A stretch of DNA of 64,000 nucleotides from Adiantum capillus-veneris (lineage: Eukaryota; Streptophyta; Polypodiopsida; Polypodiales; Pteridaceae): positions 39,751,558 to 39,815,557 of the forward strand of contig CM043946.1 of the NCBI GenBank assembly GCA_014529385.2, given 5' to 3'. Shown here piece after piece: positions 34,443 to 45,256 of this stretch. The notes below the pieces were generated by a model, which worked only from the letters and a program-made list of their open reading frames with translations, searched no databases and was not told the DNA's origin. The translations under genes and the position numbers were made by a program. The first letter of the stretch is position 1, and every line of letters begins with the position of its first letter.

Positions 34443-34629
34443 GGCTCAATTTGTCATGGCATAATCTCCAAGGCCACCTATACTCGAATTAATGTTCTAT
34501 CCTAAAAGAAAACGGTATGACTAACTAGGCTCGAACTTAAGTTTGAGCCATTCATGCAACTACTTTGAAGCCTCACCTTCTTGTAAGCTCCGACTCTTTT
34601 GATAGGTCATTCAAGGAAACTTAGGTTTG
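34443..34629. other. Intergenic, contains one palindromic repeat
   Basis: The word GGCTCGAACTTAAGTTTGAG at 34528-34547 is a member of the palindrome family described next. Confidence 0.6.
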
Positions 34630-35520
34630 ATGTAAAGCTCATCATTACCTTGGCTCCACCTTACAACTCTTTAAATGTATAATGTAGCTCAAACTTCAAT
34701 TTGAGTCTCCTTCCAAATTCAAGGCTACTTCAACATAGCTTGGGTTTTTTCTCACACCTTTTGTTGCTCGTAGATTTCTAACACTTGAATGTGCATCTAT
34801 GCTCAAACTTGAGTTTGAGCCTTCTACCAAATTCCATGGGTGCCTCCATGTAACTTGGGCTACATCTTGCAACCCGTGTGACAAGTATAGATTTCTAACA
34901 CTTGGATGTACATTTAGGCTCAAACTTGAGATCGAGCCACCTACAAAATTCCATGCTTGCCTCTATGAAACTTTGGCTTTGTGAAACTCTTTTTATCTAG
35001 GTATTTATAGCACTTAGATGTACATCTAGGATCAAACTTGAGCTTGAGCCTCCTACCGTCGTGCGTGGGTTGACTCAATATAGCTTGAGATCCATCTTGC
35101 AACTATTTTAAGCTAAAGATTTCTAGCACTTAGACCTACATTTAGGCTCCATCTATGCTCCGGCATTGTAACTTAGACACCATCTTGGACCTATTTTCAG
35201 CTTTAGATTTCTAGCACTTAGATGTACATTTAGGCTCAAACTTGAGCTCGAGCCTCCTACCATCCCCAATGGGTTGATTCAATATAACTCGAGATCCATC
35301 TTGTAACTGTTGTGAGCTATATATTTCTAGCACTTGGATATGCATAAAGGCTCCATTATCCTATCAAATTCCATGGGTGCCTCTGCAATGTAACATAGTC
35401 CCTATCTTGCAACTCTTGTCAACTTTAGATTTCTAGCACTTGGATATACATACAGGCTCAAACTTGAGCTCGAGCCTCCTACCATTCTGCATGGATTGAC
35501 TTAGTGTAGATTTTCTTAAT
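34630..35520. promoter_or_regulatory. Tandem array of ~112-116-bp units, each with a GGCTCAAACTTGAG-type palindrome, between divergent genes
   Basis: Near-palindromes of about 22 bp occur at 34687, 34801, 34917, 35029, 35233 and 35455, with degenerate members near 35143 and 35345. The spacing is 112-116 bp. Each is followed by a shared text (CTCCTACCA..., CCATCTTGCAACT, TAGATTTCTAGCACTTGGAT). Related palindromes also occur at 33121, 33270 and 34528. The array sits exactly between the minus-strand cargo gene and the plus-strand transposase, so it may be their shared promoter or a transposase-binding array. That role is inference. Confidence 0.75.
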
Positions 35521-35645
35521 TGAATGGGATGCAAGATTTTGCCAAAATTGTGAGTGTATCTTGGGAATGCATTAAATTTTTAGTTGTATGTTCAGACGTA
35601 CAATTTTACTGATATCTCTTTATTTTCTCAACGTGGTGGTTTTGA

Positions 35646-38639
35646 ATTGATTGCACAACATGTGTGGCCATACATGTACTAGAAAGTTTTGATGACACCT
35701 TCTTGATTCCATTCGTCACAATGGATGCAAGAACCATGTCTCAAGCAGTTGGAAGCATCATCAAATGGCCATTGCATAATATTGTTATGGACAAAGGAAA
35801 ATCTCACACAATAGATGAGGATTTTCTTGTTGGTCAAGAAGATGGCTTGATAGATAGAGCGAGTTGGAAAGAGAAAAGAGTCATCCTTTGGGCTGACAAT
35901 AGATCTAAAAAACTTGGTAATGGAGTGGTATTGCTGGTCCACCCATATGAGGCTATAAACTGTACTGAACTAGGTGAGAGTAGTTTGGGTGTCATTGTGG
36001 AAGGGTCGATGCATCCACATCAAAGTGATATTTCAAGTTTGAATTCGGTAAGCTGGCCTATTAGGCAGCTCACACTTGAGAATGGTGAGCCCTTGATCAA
36101 AGACACTGGATCTTCTTCTGCAATTGAGGGTATTCAAGATCTCCTCATGGAAGAAACGGGAGATTCCCTTGACAGCTTATATGCTTCCAGTGATGACTAT
36201 GAGGATGATGGCATAGATAACAACACTGAAACTAGTTTTGAAGAAGGTACCACCAGTACAGAACTAGGTCTTCTTCTTCATACTCAAAATGATAGAGAGC
36301 AGGATGCCATTGCCGGTGACTATGATATAAGAGATGGGACAGGTAAGAAAATGAGTTATGTACATAGAGTTAGGCCTAGAAAAAAAAAAGGTAATGCTCA
36401 TGCTTTCAACAAACAATGTGATGCTGCAAACATTCACAAAGTTGCAACAATTGATTGTTGTGAGATGCGATGCTGCCAGATTGGAAACAGATCCAAAATC
36501 ATGCAGGAAAGGGTAGACTTTTGGGGACAAAGCTACACTAGCTGATGCACATTTGTATTGGATTGTATGAGCATGGCTCATAGAAAAGAGGAATGCTTTG
36601 AGTTTACTTTTGATGGAAAGAAGGTATGTAGTAAAGCATGGTATGTAATGCATGGAATAGGAAAGTCAACATTTTAAAAGCTGCATAAAAAATTCTTGGA
36701 TGGAGCATGCAATGGCAATCATGGAAACACTGGAATAATAAGGAAGATCTTGACACATGTTGAGATGGCAAAAGCACTCATACAAGGCTTCATAGATAAT
36801 AATGTAGATCAAATGCCACATAAGTCAAGGACAACCATGCATGGCACTCGGGAAACTCAACGTGTTCTACCAACGATGTACAAACAAGTGGACATTTTGC
36901 GGGAAGTAAATGACACACTTGTCACAATGGAATACAAAACGTTGTCATAGACAACATTCTCAAGGTTGTGGAACACAGTCACTTTATCAAAATCAAGTAC
37001 ATTCTCTAAATGTGACATTTGCACATCCATAAAGGTCAAGCTGGAGTCTACCAAAAATCAAGTGGAGCGTGCTAGATACATGGCACAGAGGAGAGCACAC
37101 ATGTTGCAACAAATGAGTTGTAGAAATCTGTACTATGCTTGGAGGAACTCTTCAGAAATGAATCCAACCACGTTCTTGTACATTATACATGGCAAGATGG
37201 ACCAGAGTAAGATTGCTATACCACAAATTAAACCAGTTCCAAAATCTCTCAATGGAGTTGAGAGGCTTCCAGTATCCTTGACAGGAATGCTCACTCATGG
37301 ACATGGACAAACAATTTATGGTCATTTTGCATTGGGATTATTGCCGAGTGATCCCAACTTCACAATTGCATCTCTCTCAAAATGTCTAAGAAACTTAGAA
37401 AGAAGAGATAAACATATGTTTGGTGACTTGAGCTTAGAAAACTCAAGTGTAGAACCACGAACAAATCTTTTTGATTGTGTTTTGTCTACAGCTTCTCTCT
37501 ATCACCATATGAAAGTGCTTAAGGAGAAAAACCAGTACTACAAGGAACAGAGTGCTCAGAATGAAGAGGTAGAGACTAATCTAATCACAAATGTGAATGT
37601 GGACATTGAGAATTTTGCTTCTAGACAGGGAAATGATTGTCCAAGGATGCAATCAATCTTTGCTACTAATGCACATGTACAGGAGGATGGCAATGTATTT
37701 GGGTTCAAGAGGTTGCCAAGAACATTGTTGTTGCAACTTGACAATTGTGGTTCAGAAAATAAGAATCGATATGTGTTTGCATACCTATCATTGTTGGTTG
37801 CACGAGGAGTATTTGACACTGTGCAACTTGGATTTCTTATGGTTGGTCACACTCATGAAGACATTGATGCATTGTTCAGTCGCTTTTCTGAGAAGCTTAG
37901 AAAACAAACCATTTTTACAGCTCCACATTTGATGAAGATCTTCAGTGAGTGTGTTAGCATGCATCCAGCACCTTTTCTCCTACAAAAGGTGGCAGACTTT
38001 AAAGGATTTGTAAAGGGGTTCTTACATGATGGAGCATATAGCTTAGTGGGTCATTCAAAGCCATTGCAATTTAGGTTCTATATGAGTGATGGAATACCTT
38101 TGATGCAGTACAAAGTACACCCTAAAAATGTGGATTGGTTACCCGAAAATGGTATAGATTTATGTAAGAAAAATGACCAAGGAGGAGCCAAGCTTCCTGA
38201 AGGTGTTCCAAAAGTATTACCACCCTTTGAGTATGTTAAAGATAGTGAGAAAGTTATGGAAGGAATAAAGAAGTATGTTAGTTCGTGGAAAGATCACTTG
38301 CAAGAGAAAGGAGATGAAAGTGAGTATGCTAGGTGGATCAACCTAGTTCTTATGTACTGGGAGAATCTCATGCAAGCTATGCAAAACCCTGGACAAAGTG
38401 AAAACACTTTATTTGATGACTTTTGGCCAAGGAGTAAGCGTGAACAAGATCATCCTCTTGAAGTTCCATTAGAAGATGGTCTAGATGAAGCACTTGACAT
38501 AATCGAGGCCCACTATTGTGGTCCAATGCGCAACAAACCTGCTGAGGAGTTCAACCCAACTCTTGATGTGGCAAAGGGAGACTTTCAAGATTCCAAAGGC
38601 AATAATCCCCAAGGCCAAAGAGAGTCAGTTGAAACTTGA
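35646..38639 (+). pseudogene. DUF7869-like DDE transposase, one frame with three in-frame stops
   Basis: A single plus-strand frame runs from after a stop at 35643-35645 to TGA 38637-38639 (about 997 codons). It is broken only by TGA 36543, TAA 36675 and TAG 36948; there is no frameshift. The first in-frame ATG after the upstream stop is 35721. The N-terminal part is acidic. A Cys cluster (CCEMRCCQIGN) and FVLDCM..AWYVMHGIGKSTF follow, then MPHKSRTTMHGTRETQRVLP. Next are a CDIC zinc-type motif (37014) and MSCRNLYYAW. A probable RNase H-fold triad is visible: D in MDQSK (37200), D in LDNCGSENKNRY (37740), and HTHEDIDALF (37848-37877). I recall this last block from the family called DUF7869. 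Its transposase role is inferred from the terminal inverted repeats around it. Confidence 0.7.
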
Positions 38640-39166
38640 TGAACATGAGGCACCATCAAATGTCAATGCAAATGAAGAGGAATGATCGCTTAGCATTCGC
38701 CTTTCAACTTTGTAATCTTCTAGCAATGGTTCCAATTAGTCCACCCATAGCTAGGGTCATTATCAACATTGATAATGGCATCCCACCTTTGTAATCTTCA
38801 AGAAATCTTATTCAATATGAATGGTGTTTTTTTTCACTTTAGTCACCCAAGTTTTTCTTACAACTTACATTTTAATTGTTTTATCAAATGAAGCATGTGT
38901 GGGAAGAAATTTTGGGTGCATGAGCATGTGTGTGTGTGTGTGTGTACATGTGTGTGTGTGTGTGTCTGTGTGTGTGTGTATTTGTAAACTAACATGTGCA
39001 AAAACACTCTAGTGTATAGTATGGTTGTTGAAAACGGACCATATTGGATCTTCCAGACTTATATGCATCCACTAAACATTGTATCTCAGTTTTCATATGT
39101 GCAACAACCTAGTACAATACAACCTTACCTCAAGTCCATGAGACACAAAGAATCGTCCCAAATGTG
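38640..39166. other. Right non-coding end of the transposon
   Basis: It contains a (TG)n run at 38928-38979. No gene. Two similar words (TTTGTAATCTTC...) occur at 38711 and 38788. Confidence 0.5.
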
Positions 39167-39194
39167 TGAATTTTTTCCTATTTTCCTAAATAGG
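39167..39194 (-). repeat. Right terminal inverted repeat
   Basis: Its reverse complement begins CCTATTTAGGAA, matching the left end at 29201. Confidence 0.8.
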
Positions 39195-39196
39195 CA

Positions 39197-39214
39197 TTTT
39201 TTCCCAATGGTGCC
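39197..39214 (+). pseudogene. Ty3/gypsy pol, part 3 (six codons)
   Basis: The text reads F-P-N-G-A and is the short piece of gypsy integrase between the DNA transposon and the gag-only LTR element. Its last five bases, gtgcc (39210-39214), are the target duplication of that LTR element. Confidence 0.8.
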
Positions 39215-39499
39215 TGTTGAGCCAGCAGAGGATCACACCCACATTTTTGCTCACACCCATCATTTTGTAACCATTGATTGTAATAAATGTCTTTCCGACA
39301 TTAATTTTGATTTGAGCCATTCATTAAGTAACAGGACTCAATTGAGTTTCCAGCTTGTAATCCCGAAGTAATTTCACCTGTTGATGTAAATAATTAGAGA
39401 TGTTCTCACCTCCAAGGCTGAGGTATATAAGCCAAAGTTTTGTAACCTAAAAGAGATTCAATTATTAATCAAAGTGAGTTTTGAGCGCCGTGACTGTGT

Positions 39500-39594
<95 letters not shown>

Positions 39595-40218
39595 TTATCT
39601 TCTTGCTACGCGAGCTACGGGGCCGCCATTGGAGAAGCGACACCGCCATTGTGTTAGCAACGGTGAGAGCTACGCACAGATACCAAGAGTGCGCGCTATC
39701 GGCTTCTACGTGTGGTAAGTTCCTACGAGCTTCGGTGTGAGTTTTCTTCTAACTCGTGTGTTGGAATAGAGCGTGCAGCATATCTATAGAACCACAACGA
39801 GTAGAGCTACACATTAGTACCATCAGGGTCAAGTTTCGGTCACCTGTATTTTTCGGCCTGTCTTCATACGCGTTTGCCGCACGGAGTGGTTATAGGTTGA
39901 TTTTGCAGTTCAAGTCTTTAGGGTGTTGTTCTTACCTAGTGTATAGACTTCCCCTTGAGTTTGAGATCGATTCAATGATTCTAGATCCTGTTTCGTATAG
40001 CATTCGTTCGTAGTACGGATTTCAGTCACTTGCGTATTTTAGAACTTAGATTTGATTTCCTTAGTAGTGATTGTCATTAGAAGGTCGAGTAGGTGATTTG
40101 AGACCCACCTAGTTGTTTCCATGCGCCTGCGGGTCAAGCTTCGTCCTCGTCTGACAAATTCTGTTGTTGGTTGAGTTCTCGCTATTTAGCTTCCGCTAGC
40201 GGCGTAACCGCCTTAACA
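39215..40218 (+). repeat. 5' LTR (1004 bp)
   Basis: It begins TGTTGAGCCAGCAG and ends CCGCCTTAACA. It holds a (GA)n run of about 45 units. A TATA-like GAGGTATATAAGCC lies at 39420-39433, ahead of the GA run. Confidence 0.93.
39502..39592. repeat. (GA)n microsatellite inside the 5' LTR
   Basis: A run of 91 bases. The 3' LTR copy (44234-44322) has 89, the only length difference between the LTRs. Confidence 0.97.
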
Positions 40219-40220
40219 TT

Positions 40221-40239
40221 TGGCGCCGCTGCCGGGGAC
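40221..40239 (+). other. Primer-binding site, tRNA-Asp type
   Basis: TGGCGCCGCTGCCGGGGAC lies two bases after the LTR. Plant tRNA-Asp would pair with TGGCGCCGTTGCCGGGGA, so there is one mismatch. This PBS type is usual for Tat/Athila-like gypsy elements. Confidence 0.85.
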
Positions 40240-40758
40240 GAGAGCCCTAAGTAGGTGACCTTAGACTAATCCTACGAGGTGAGTCGTATAAACTACTTTG
40301 TATACTTTAGTTAGAAAAGATCTAGGAGTGGTGGACTCCGAAGGTCTCGAGAGATACTAGGAAGTGGGGTATTCCTGGGTCTTCCGTGTTGACATTATTT
40401 TTAGTTTAGCTTAGATTAGATTGTTTTTGATGGTGTTTAAGTGGTTGTTGACATAAAAAGCATTTGCTACTCCTTGTGTGGTAGTAAATCTCTTTATATT
40501 TTCAATTGCAAAAAATCCATTTTATGATTAGAAGTAGCTTAGGTAGGGCATGATTTGATCCTGATCTAGAGCTATCAATTGGTGTTCTATTTGCTTGATG
40601 TGTTTGATTGCATGTTAGATCACTGAAAAAGTTGCTTTGGTAGTGAAATATGCAATAAACAAAGTTCAGAAAAATTTTCTGTGTAACTGATTGTTGCTGA
40701 GCACTTAAAAGAGCTATTGGAAGAGTTCTGTGCTGAAAAACTGGAAATCTGCAACTTT

Positions 40759-41478
40759 AGACATCATACGCGTATGATGTCTTAGGACCTAAACAGAGAC
40801 TAAAATTGAAAATTTGACATTGCCAGAGTGTTTAGAAGGGGGGTTTTACCCTAAGATCAACTTAAAACAAGAACATTAACACTCAAAGAAACCCAAAAAG
40901 ACAAGTCGGAGTCCAAGAAACGCAAAGAATAGGAAATTTTGGATTCAAATCTTGTTTTTACATTCAAACCTGACAAAAACACTTGAAACTCAATTATAAA
41001 CATTGGAGAAGGCTTAAAACCAAAAATAGTCAAAATCTGGGATAAAAGACATCATACGCGTATAATGTCTTTTGGCACTTCCACTGCTTATTTTTGAAAT
41101 CTGACCTGACAAGATTGTTACAGGCACTGTTGGAAGCATAAATATCAAGTTTGGACCCAAATTGATGAAAAAGACATCATACGCGTATGATGTCTTTGAC
41201 CTAATTTTGGACATATTTTGATACTTTGCTAACACAGATCCATTGTAATAGCTGTTTAGAGGTTATATTTCAAGTTTCATCCCATTTGGATAACAATTGA
41301 CCCAAAAACAAGTCAAAAGCAGAAAATTGCCAAGAAAAGCCTGAACTAGCCATAACTTGCTCAAACAGAGTTCAAACTAAATTTTGTGAGTGAACAGAGC
41401 ATAAAGGGGCCATTGAGAGTGAGCATAACCAAAATAGTCAAAATCTGTGAAAAAAGACATCATACGCGTATAATGTCT
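40759..41478. repeat. Four copies of a 24-bp palindrome in the retrotransposon leader
   Basis: The half-site AGACATCATACG is followed directly by its reverse complement at 40759-40782 and 41172-41195 (perfect), and at 41047-41070 and 41455-41478 (one mismatch each). Flanking A and T runs extend some copies to 28-30 bp. Spacings are 288, 125 and 283 bases. The shared preceding text (aaaatagtcaaaatctg) at 41027 and 41434 shows part of this is a roughly 410-bp duplication. In RNA each copy could form a strong hairpin. Confidence 0.93.
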
Positions 41479-41607
41479 TTTTCAGCATAACTGCGACAAA
41501 ATTCTCACTTGATGAAACAGAAGTTGTGCAACTGACAAGATTAAACAATTGACCAAGTATCAGTCAGTTTGGATCAATTCTGACCACAAAAACTTGGAGA
41601 AAACAAA

Positions 41608-43900
41608 TTGCCGAGACGGAAAAGTTACAGTCCTTTAGGGGAATTGATGAATTTGAGATCGGGCAGGAATCTCCGGAATAATCAACCAAAACAAGGGGAA
41701 CCAGCTCAGCCAGGTTACATGTTGATCAATATGATCAATATATTAGAGCTTATGAGGAGTCGGAGGCCATACTGGAGCAGCAACCTGTCGAGCCTTATAC
41801 TGAAGAGGAAGTACAACTTTTAAAAGCTGAGCTGAAAAAGGACGACAAGGAGAAGAAGGAAGTAGATGAGTCTACTGAACTTCGAGAGAAAGACGGGCAA
41901 GCAAACAAAGGGAAAGCCAAGATGACTGAGGACAATCAGCCCTCCTTTACTGATGTACCAAGCCCGAAGAAGACGGAAATTATTGTGGAGGAGACCACAA
42001 TAGAAATAGAAACAGAAGTTATGGAAAAGCCGGAGGCCGGGACCAAGGGAAAGGAGATAGATCCAGTTCAGCAAAAGAAAGATGATTATGAGGATCTGGT
42101 AGCGATCGGATACAGTGAAGAAGAGGCCCTGGAAGCAGTTTATGGGATATCCCTACGAAAACAAGATGATCGGAAAGGGACGAAGGAAAAGACAAAAGGT
42201 ACAATGGAGAGTGAAGAGAAAATGGACGAACGGAACATACTAGAAGAGCCAAAGCCATTGGAGGTGGTGGCAGAAAGAGCTGTCAAGTTGACAGATGAAG
42301 ATGAAAAAGACATGCACATGGTGCATGAACTGCTCAGCAAGATTAAAGAAAGATCCAGAGCAAAGGAAGTAGCAATTGAGACAGCAAAACAAAAGGAAGC
42401 AGAGTTGCAGAAGAAGTTAGAGAATGCTATGACTGAATCTGAAAGTCATAAAGCATCACTCTACGACGCAGAAAACGAGAGAGACGGCTTGATACTCCAA
42501 CTAGCCGAAGCTTCAAGAGAGGTAACAAGTTCACAGGAAGCAAAGGAGCGAATAGAAGATGAGCTGGAGGCAGCCAAGAGGCAGCCAAGGATGAGCTCAT
42601 TGAGCTAAGGGAAAGAGTCGAACTTCAAGAAAGGACAATCACGAGACTCAGGACCACCCCTAGAGCTAGCAGAGCAGGAACAGAACAAGAGGGAGCCCTC
42701 GTACCAGCTCTGGAAGATCAGGTCAGAAGTTTGCAAAGAGAGCTAAGGTTAGAGCAAGTGCAAAGATTGCACATGGCGGAGGGATCATTGGCTGCAGAGG
42801 AGAGGCTCACATCAGAAAACCAAACACTAAGGACAGAAAATGAGGCCCTCCGCAAACAGCTCCAAGACCTCCAAGAGCAACAAAGAAGAGAAACAGAGAC
42901 ACCACAAGAAGAAGCAGGGGGAGCAGCCATAGAGCTACCAGAAACTGGAGAGGCAACCACAATTGAAGATCCAGCCCCAGTTCAAGAAGTGGCCTCAACT
43001 TCAGGAATCTCTGAAGAAGAAGAACAAAGGCTCCAGGACCAAATAGAAAAGTCAACAGAGGAAAGTGCCAAGGCGGAAATGGAATGGGAAAGGAGACTCC
43101 TCATCTCCATTAGACTTCAAGGTTTAGACACAAAAGTGCTCCATGAAGAGTGGATGCAACCCAGCCTGCCTTTCCCTCTGATGAAATTTGAAGTGATAAA
43201 GACAAAAAAGAGAATAGAGGAGGAGCAGTATGTCGCTCTTTACGAAGGCGACATCACAAAAGATGAACAATCAAAGAAGATTGTAGATTCTCAACCTAGA
43301 TGGAGGAAAGGTTGGCTGAACAAATACCCAGCCTACCTCATCTACTTGGTAGAGGCTCCAAAGGAGATTCAGGAGGATGCAACCTTCTGCCCGGTGCCAA
43401 GAGTCAGAAGCTAGAAAGAGCATGGCAGGATTGCAGAAAGGAAGCCAAATTGGCTTAATTACCCAAGGATGCCAGGACCAAAGGCAGGAGAGAGAATAGG
43501 TAAAGCCTACATGGTGAAAACCCTAACGGGCACCATCAAACTCTTTACTGGCTCTCCTGACCTTTCGTGTCAGATGCTAAAGAAAATCTGCAGGACTCTC
43601 TTAGCATGCATTGAAGTGTTCGCGCCAGATAAAGCCACGACCTCGAGTCTACTATCGACGGCCGACACAGTGACGGATATGATGTATGATCTTTCATTGC
43701 AGCCATCACCAAAGGTGTTACATCTCTTATACCAAAGAATTATGTTTTTGCCTAGCTTCCACATGCAAACATTCGAAGAAGCTTTCTACACCGGCTTTTT
43801 CACTCACGAAAGCAAAATATTCGGCCCAACCTTGACCATCGGCAACCTACGCTACGAATCACATTTGCAGATGCTCAAGACGACAGGACTCTATTGACCA
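41608..43900 (+). pseudogene. Gag-like coiled-coil polyprotein of the TR-GAG element, lightly broken
   Basis: The coding text starts around 41608 with SPLGELMNLRSGRNLRNNQP, a typical gypsy gag opening. It passes a frame change near 41720 (QYIRAYEESEAILEQQ) and continues as MTEDNQPSFTDVPS (41922). A long charged coiled coil follows (KEAELQKKLENAMTES, NERDGLILQLAEASRE). At 42575-42600 an 11-bp tandem duplication (AGGCAGCCAAG twice) shifts the frame. It resumes as DELIELRERVELQERTI, then QRELRLEQVQRLHMAEGS. A TAG at 43412 interrupts it before MPGPKAGERIGKAYMVKTL and the end at 43897. The C-terminal 300 residues (KGWLNKYPAYLIYLVEAP, SLQPSPKVLHLLYQRIMF) are globular-like. No zinc knuckle is visible. 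Gag identity is by position and composition. Confidence 0.7.
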
Positions 43901-43932
43901 AGCCTAAAAGTCATGTCAGGGACGACATGAAC

Positions 43933-43946
43933 GCGGAGGGGGGGAG
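43933..43946 (+). other. Polypurine tract
   Basis: GCGGAGGGGGGGAG directly precedes the 3' LTR and would prime plus-strand synthesis. Confidence 0.9.
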
Positions 43947-44231
43947 TGTTGAGCCAGCAGAGGATCACACCCACATTTTTGCTCACACCCATCATTTTGT
44001 AACCATTGATTGTAATAAATGTCTTTCCGACATTAATTTTGATTTGAGCCATTCATTAAGTAACGGGACTCAATTGAGTTTCCAGCTTGTAATCCTGAAG
44101 TAATTTCACCTGTTGATGTAAATAATTAGAGATGTTCTCACCTCCAAGGCTGAGGTATATAAGCCAAAGTTTTGTAACCTAAAAGAGATTCAATTATTAA
44201 TCAAAGTGAGTTTTGAGCGCCGTGACCGTGT

Positions 44232-44324
<93 letters not shown>

Positions 44325-44948
44325 TTATCTTCTTGCTACGCGAGCTACGGGGCCGCCATTGGAGAAGCGACACCGCCATTGTGTTAGCAACGGTGAGAGC
44401 TACGCACAGATACCAAGAGTGCGCGCTATTGGCTTCTACGTGTGGTAAGTTCCTACGAGCTTCGGTGTGAGTTTTCTTCCAACTCGTGTGTCGGAATAGA
44501 GCGTGCAGCATATCTATAGAACCACAACCAGTAGAGCTACACATTAGTACCATCGGGGTCAAGTTTCGATCACCTGTATTTTTCGGCCTGTCTTCATACG
44601 CGTTTGCCGCACGGAGTGGTTATAGGTTGATTTTGCAGTTCAAGTCTTTAGGGTGTTGTTCTTACCTAGTGTATAGACTTCCCCTTGAGTTTGAGATCGA
44701 TTCAATGATTCTAGATCCTGTTTCGTATAGCATTCGTTCGTAGTACGGATTTCAGTCACTTGCGTATTTTAGAACTTAGATTTGATTTCCTTAGTAGTGA
44801 TTGTCATTAGAAGGTCGAGTAGGTGATTTGACACCCACCTAGTTGTTTCCATGCACCTGCGGGTCAAGCTTCGTCCTCGTCTGACAAATTCTGTTGTTGG
44901 TTGAGTTCTCGCTATTTAGCTTCCGCTAGCGGCGTAACCGCCTTAACA
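43947..44948 (+). repeat. 3' LTR (1002 bp)
   Basis: Same ends as the 5' LTR (TGTTGAGCC ... CCTTAACA). It is followed by the gtgcc target copy. It contains (GA)n at 44234-44322. Confidence 0.93.
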
Positions 44949-45115
44949 GTGCCATTGAGCTAGTGCATTTAAATGGTAAACATCTCAAACACAGAGTGAA
45001 TGGTGTGCGTCTCCACGTACACTTTGATAGGGAATTGGTGCAAAATTTGCATCAAGTTGTGGCTGAAGGGAATTGGGCAACCCACCTAGAGAAAAGTTGT
45101 AGGAAGCGAGAATAA
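44949..45115 (+). pseudogene. Ty3/gypsy pol, part 4 (integrase C-terminal end)
   Basis: Open text: GAIELVHLNGKHLKHRVNG, VRLHVHFDREL, ending RKRE-stop at 45113-45115. This matches the last segment of gypsy integrase (GAVEL...G...VNG..LK.Y). With parts 1-3 it shows one element split by three insertions. Confidence 0.8.
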
Positions 45116-45256
45116 AACTTTGTACATATGGTTGCAAAATCTTTTGTGTTTGCACAGGTTTTCACTAGCTTTGCAATTTCAAGGTCAATAAACACTTTTT
45201 TGGTTGAACATAAATGTTCAACAAATGGGTTGGGAAATGATGGTACATCCAAAGTA

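Larger units (their letters stand above)
29197..39196. mobile_element. Candidate novel ~10-kb DNA transposon with DUF7869-like transposase and HAD/methyltransferase-like cargo
   Basis: Its ends are inverted copies of CCTATTTAGGAA (29201 and 39194). The gypsy integrase text is continuous across the two sides (KSF before, PNGAIEL after), so the interval is an insertion. A target duplication is plausible as tctttt at 29191-29196 versus tttttt at 39197-39202, but exact ends are uncertain by a few bases. Cargo: a decayed HAD gene (29708-30337 -), a full-length HAD gene (30885-31994 -), a three-exon methyltransferase-like/acidic gene (32266-34442 -), a divergent palindrome-rich repeat array (34630-35520) and a transposase gene (35646-38639 +). 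I know of no described family with this gene set. Confidence 0.75.
39215..44948 (+). mobile_element. Complete gag-only LTR retrotransposon (TR-GAG-like), 5.7 kb
   Basis: It has a perfect target duplication, gtgcc (39210-39214 and 44949-44953), and LTRs of 1004 and 1002 bp differing at about a dozen sites by eye. A PBS resembles tRNA-Asp, a PPT lies at the right place, and the only coding region is a coiled-coil gag. No protease, RT or integrase is present, so it must be moved by a partner element. It is the youngest of the three insertions in the gypsy integrase judged by LTR similarity. Confidence 0.92.

Noticed and set aside
36543-36950. Idea that the three transposase stops are repaired by U-to-C RNA editing, as in fern and hornwort organelles
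   Set aside because: That editing is known for organellar transcripts. This locus sits among nuclear retrotransposons, and deamination explains the stops more simply.
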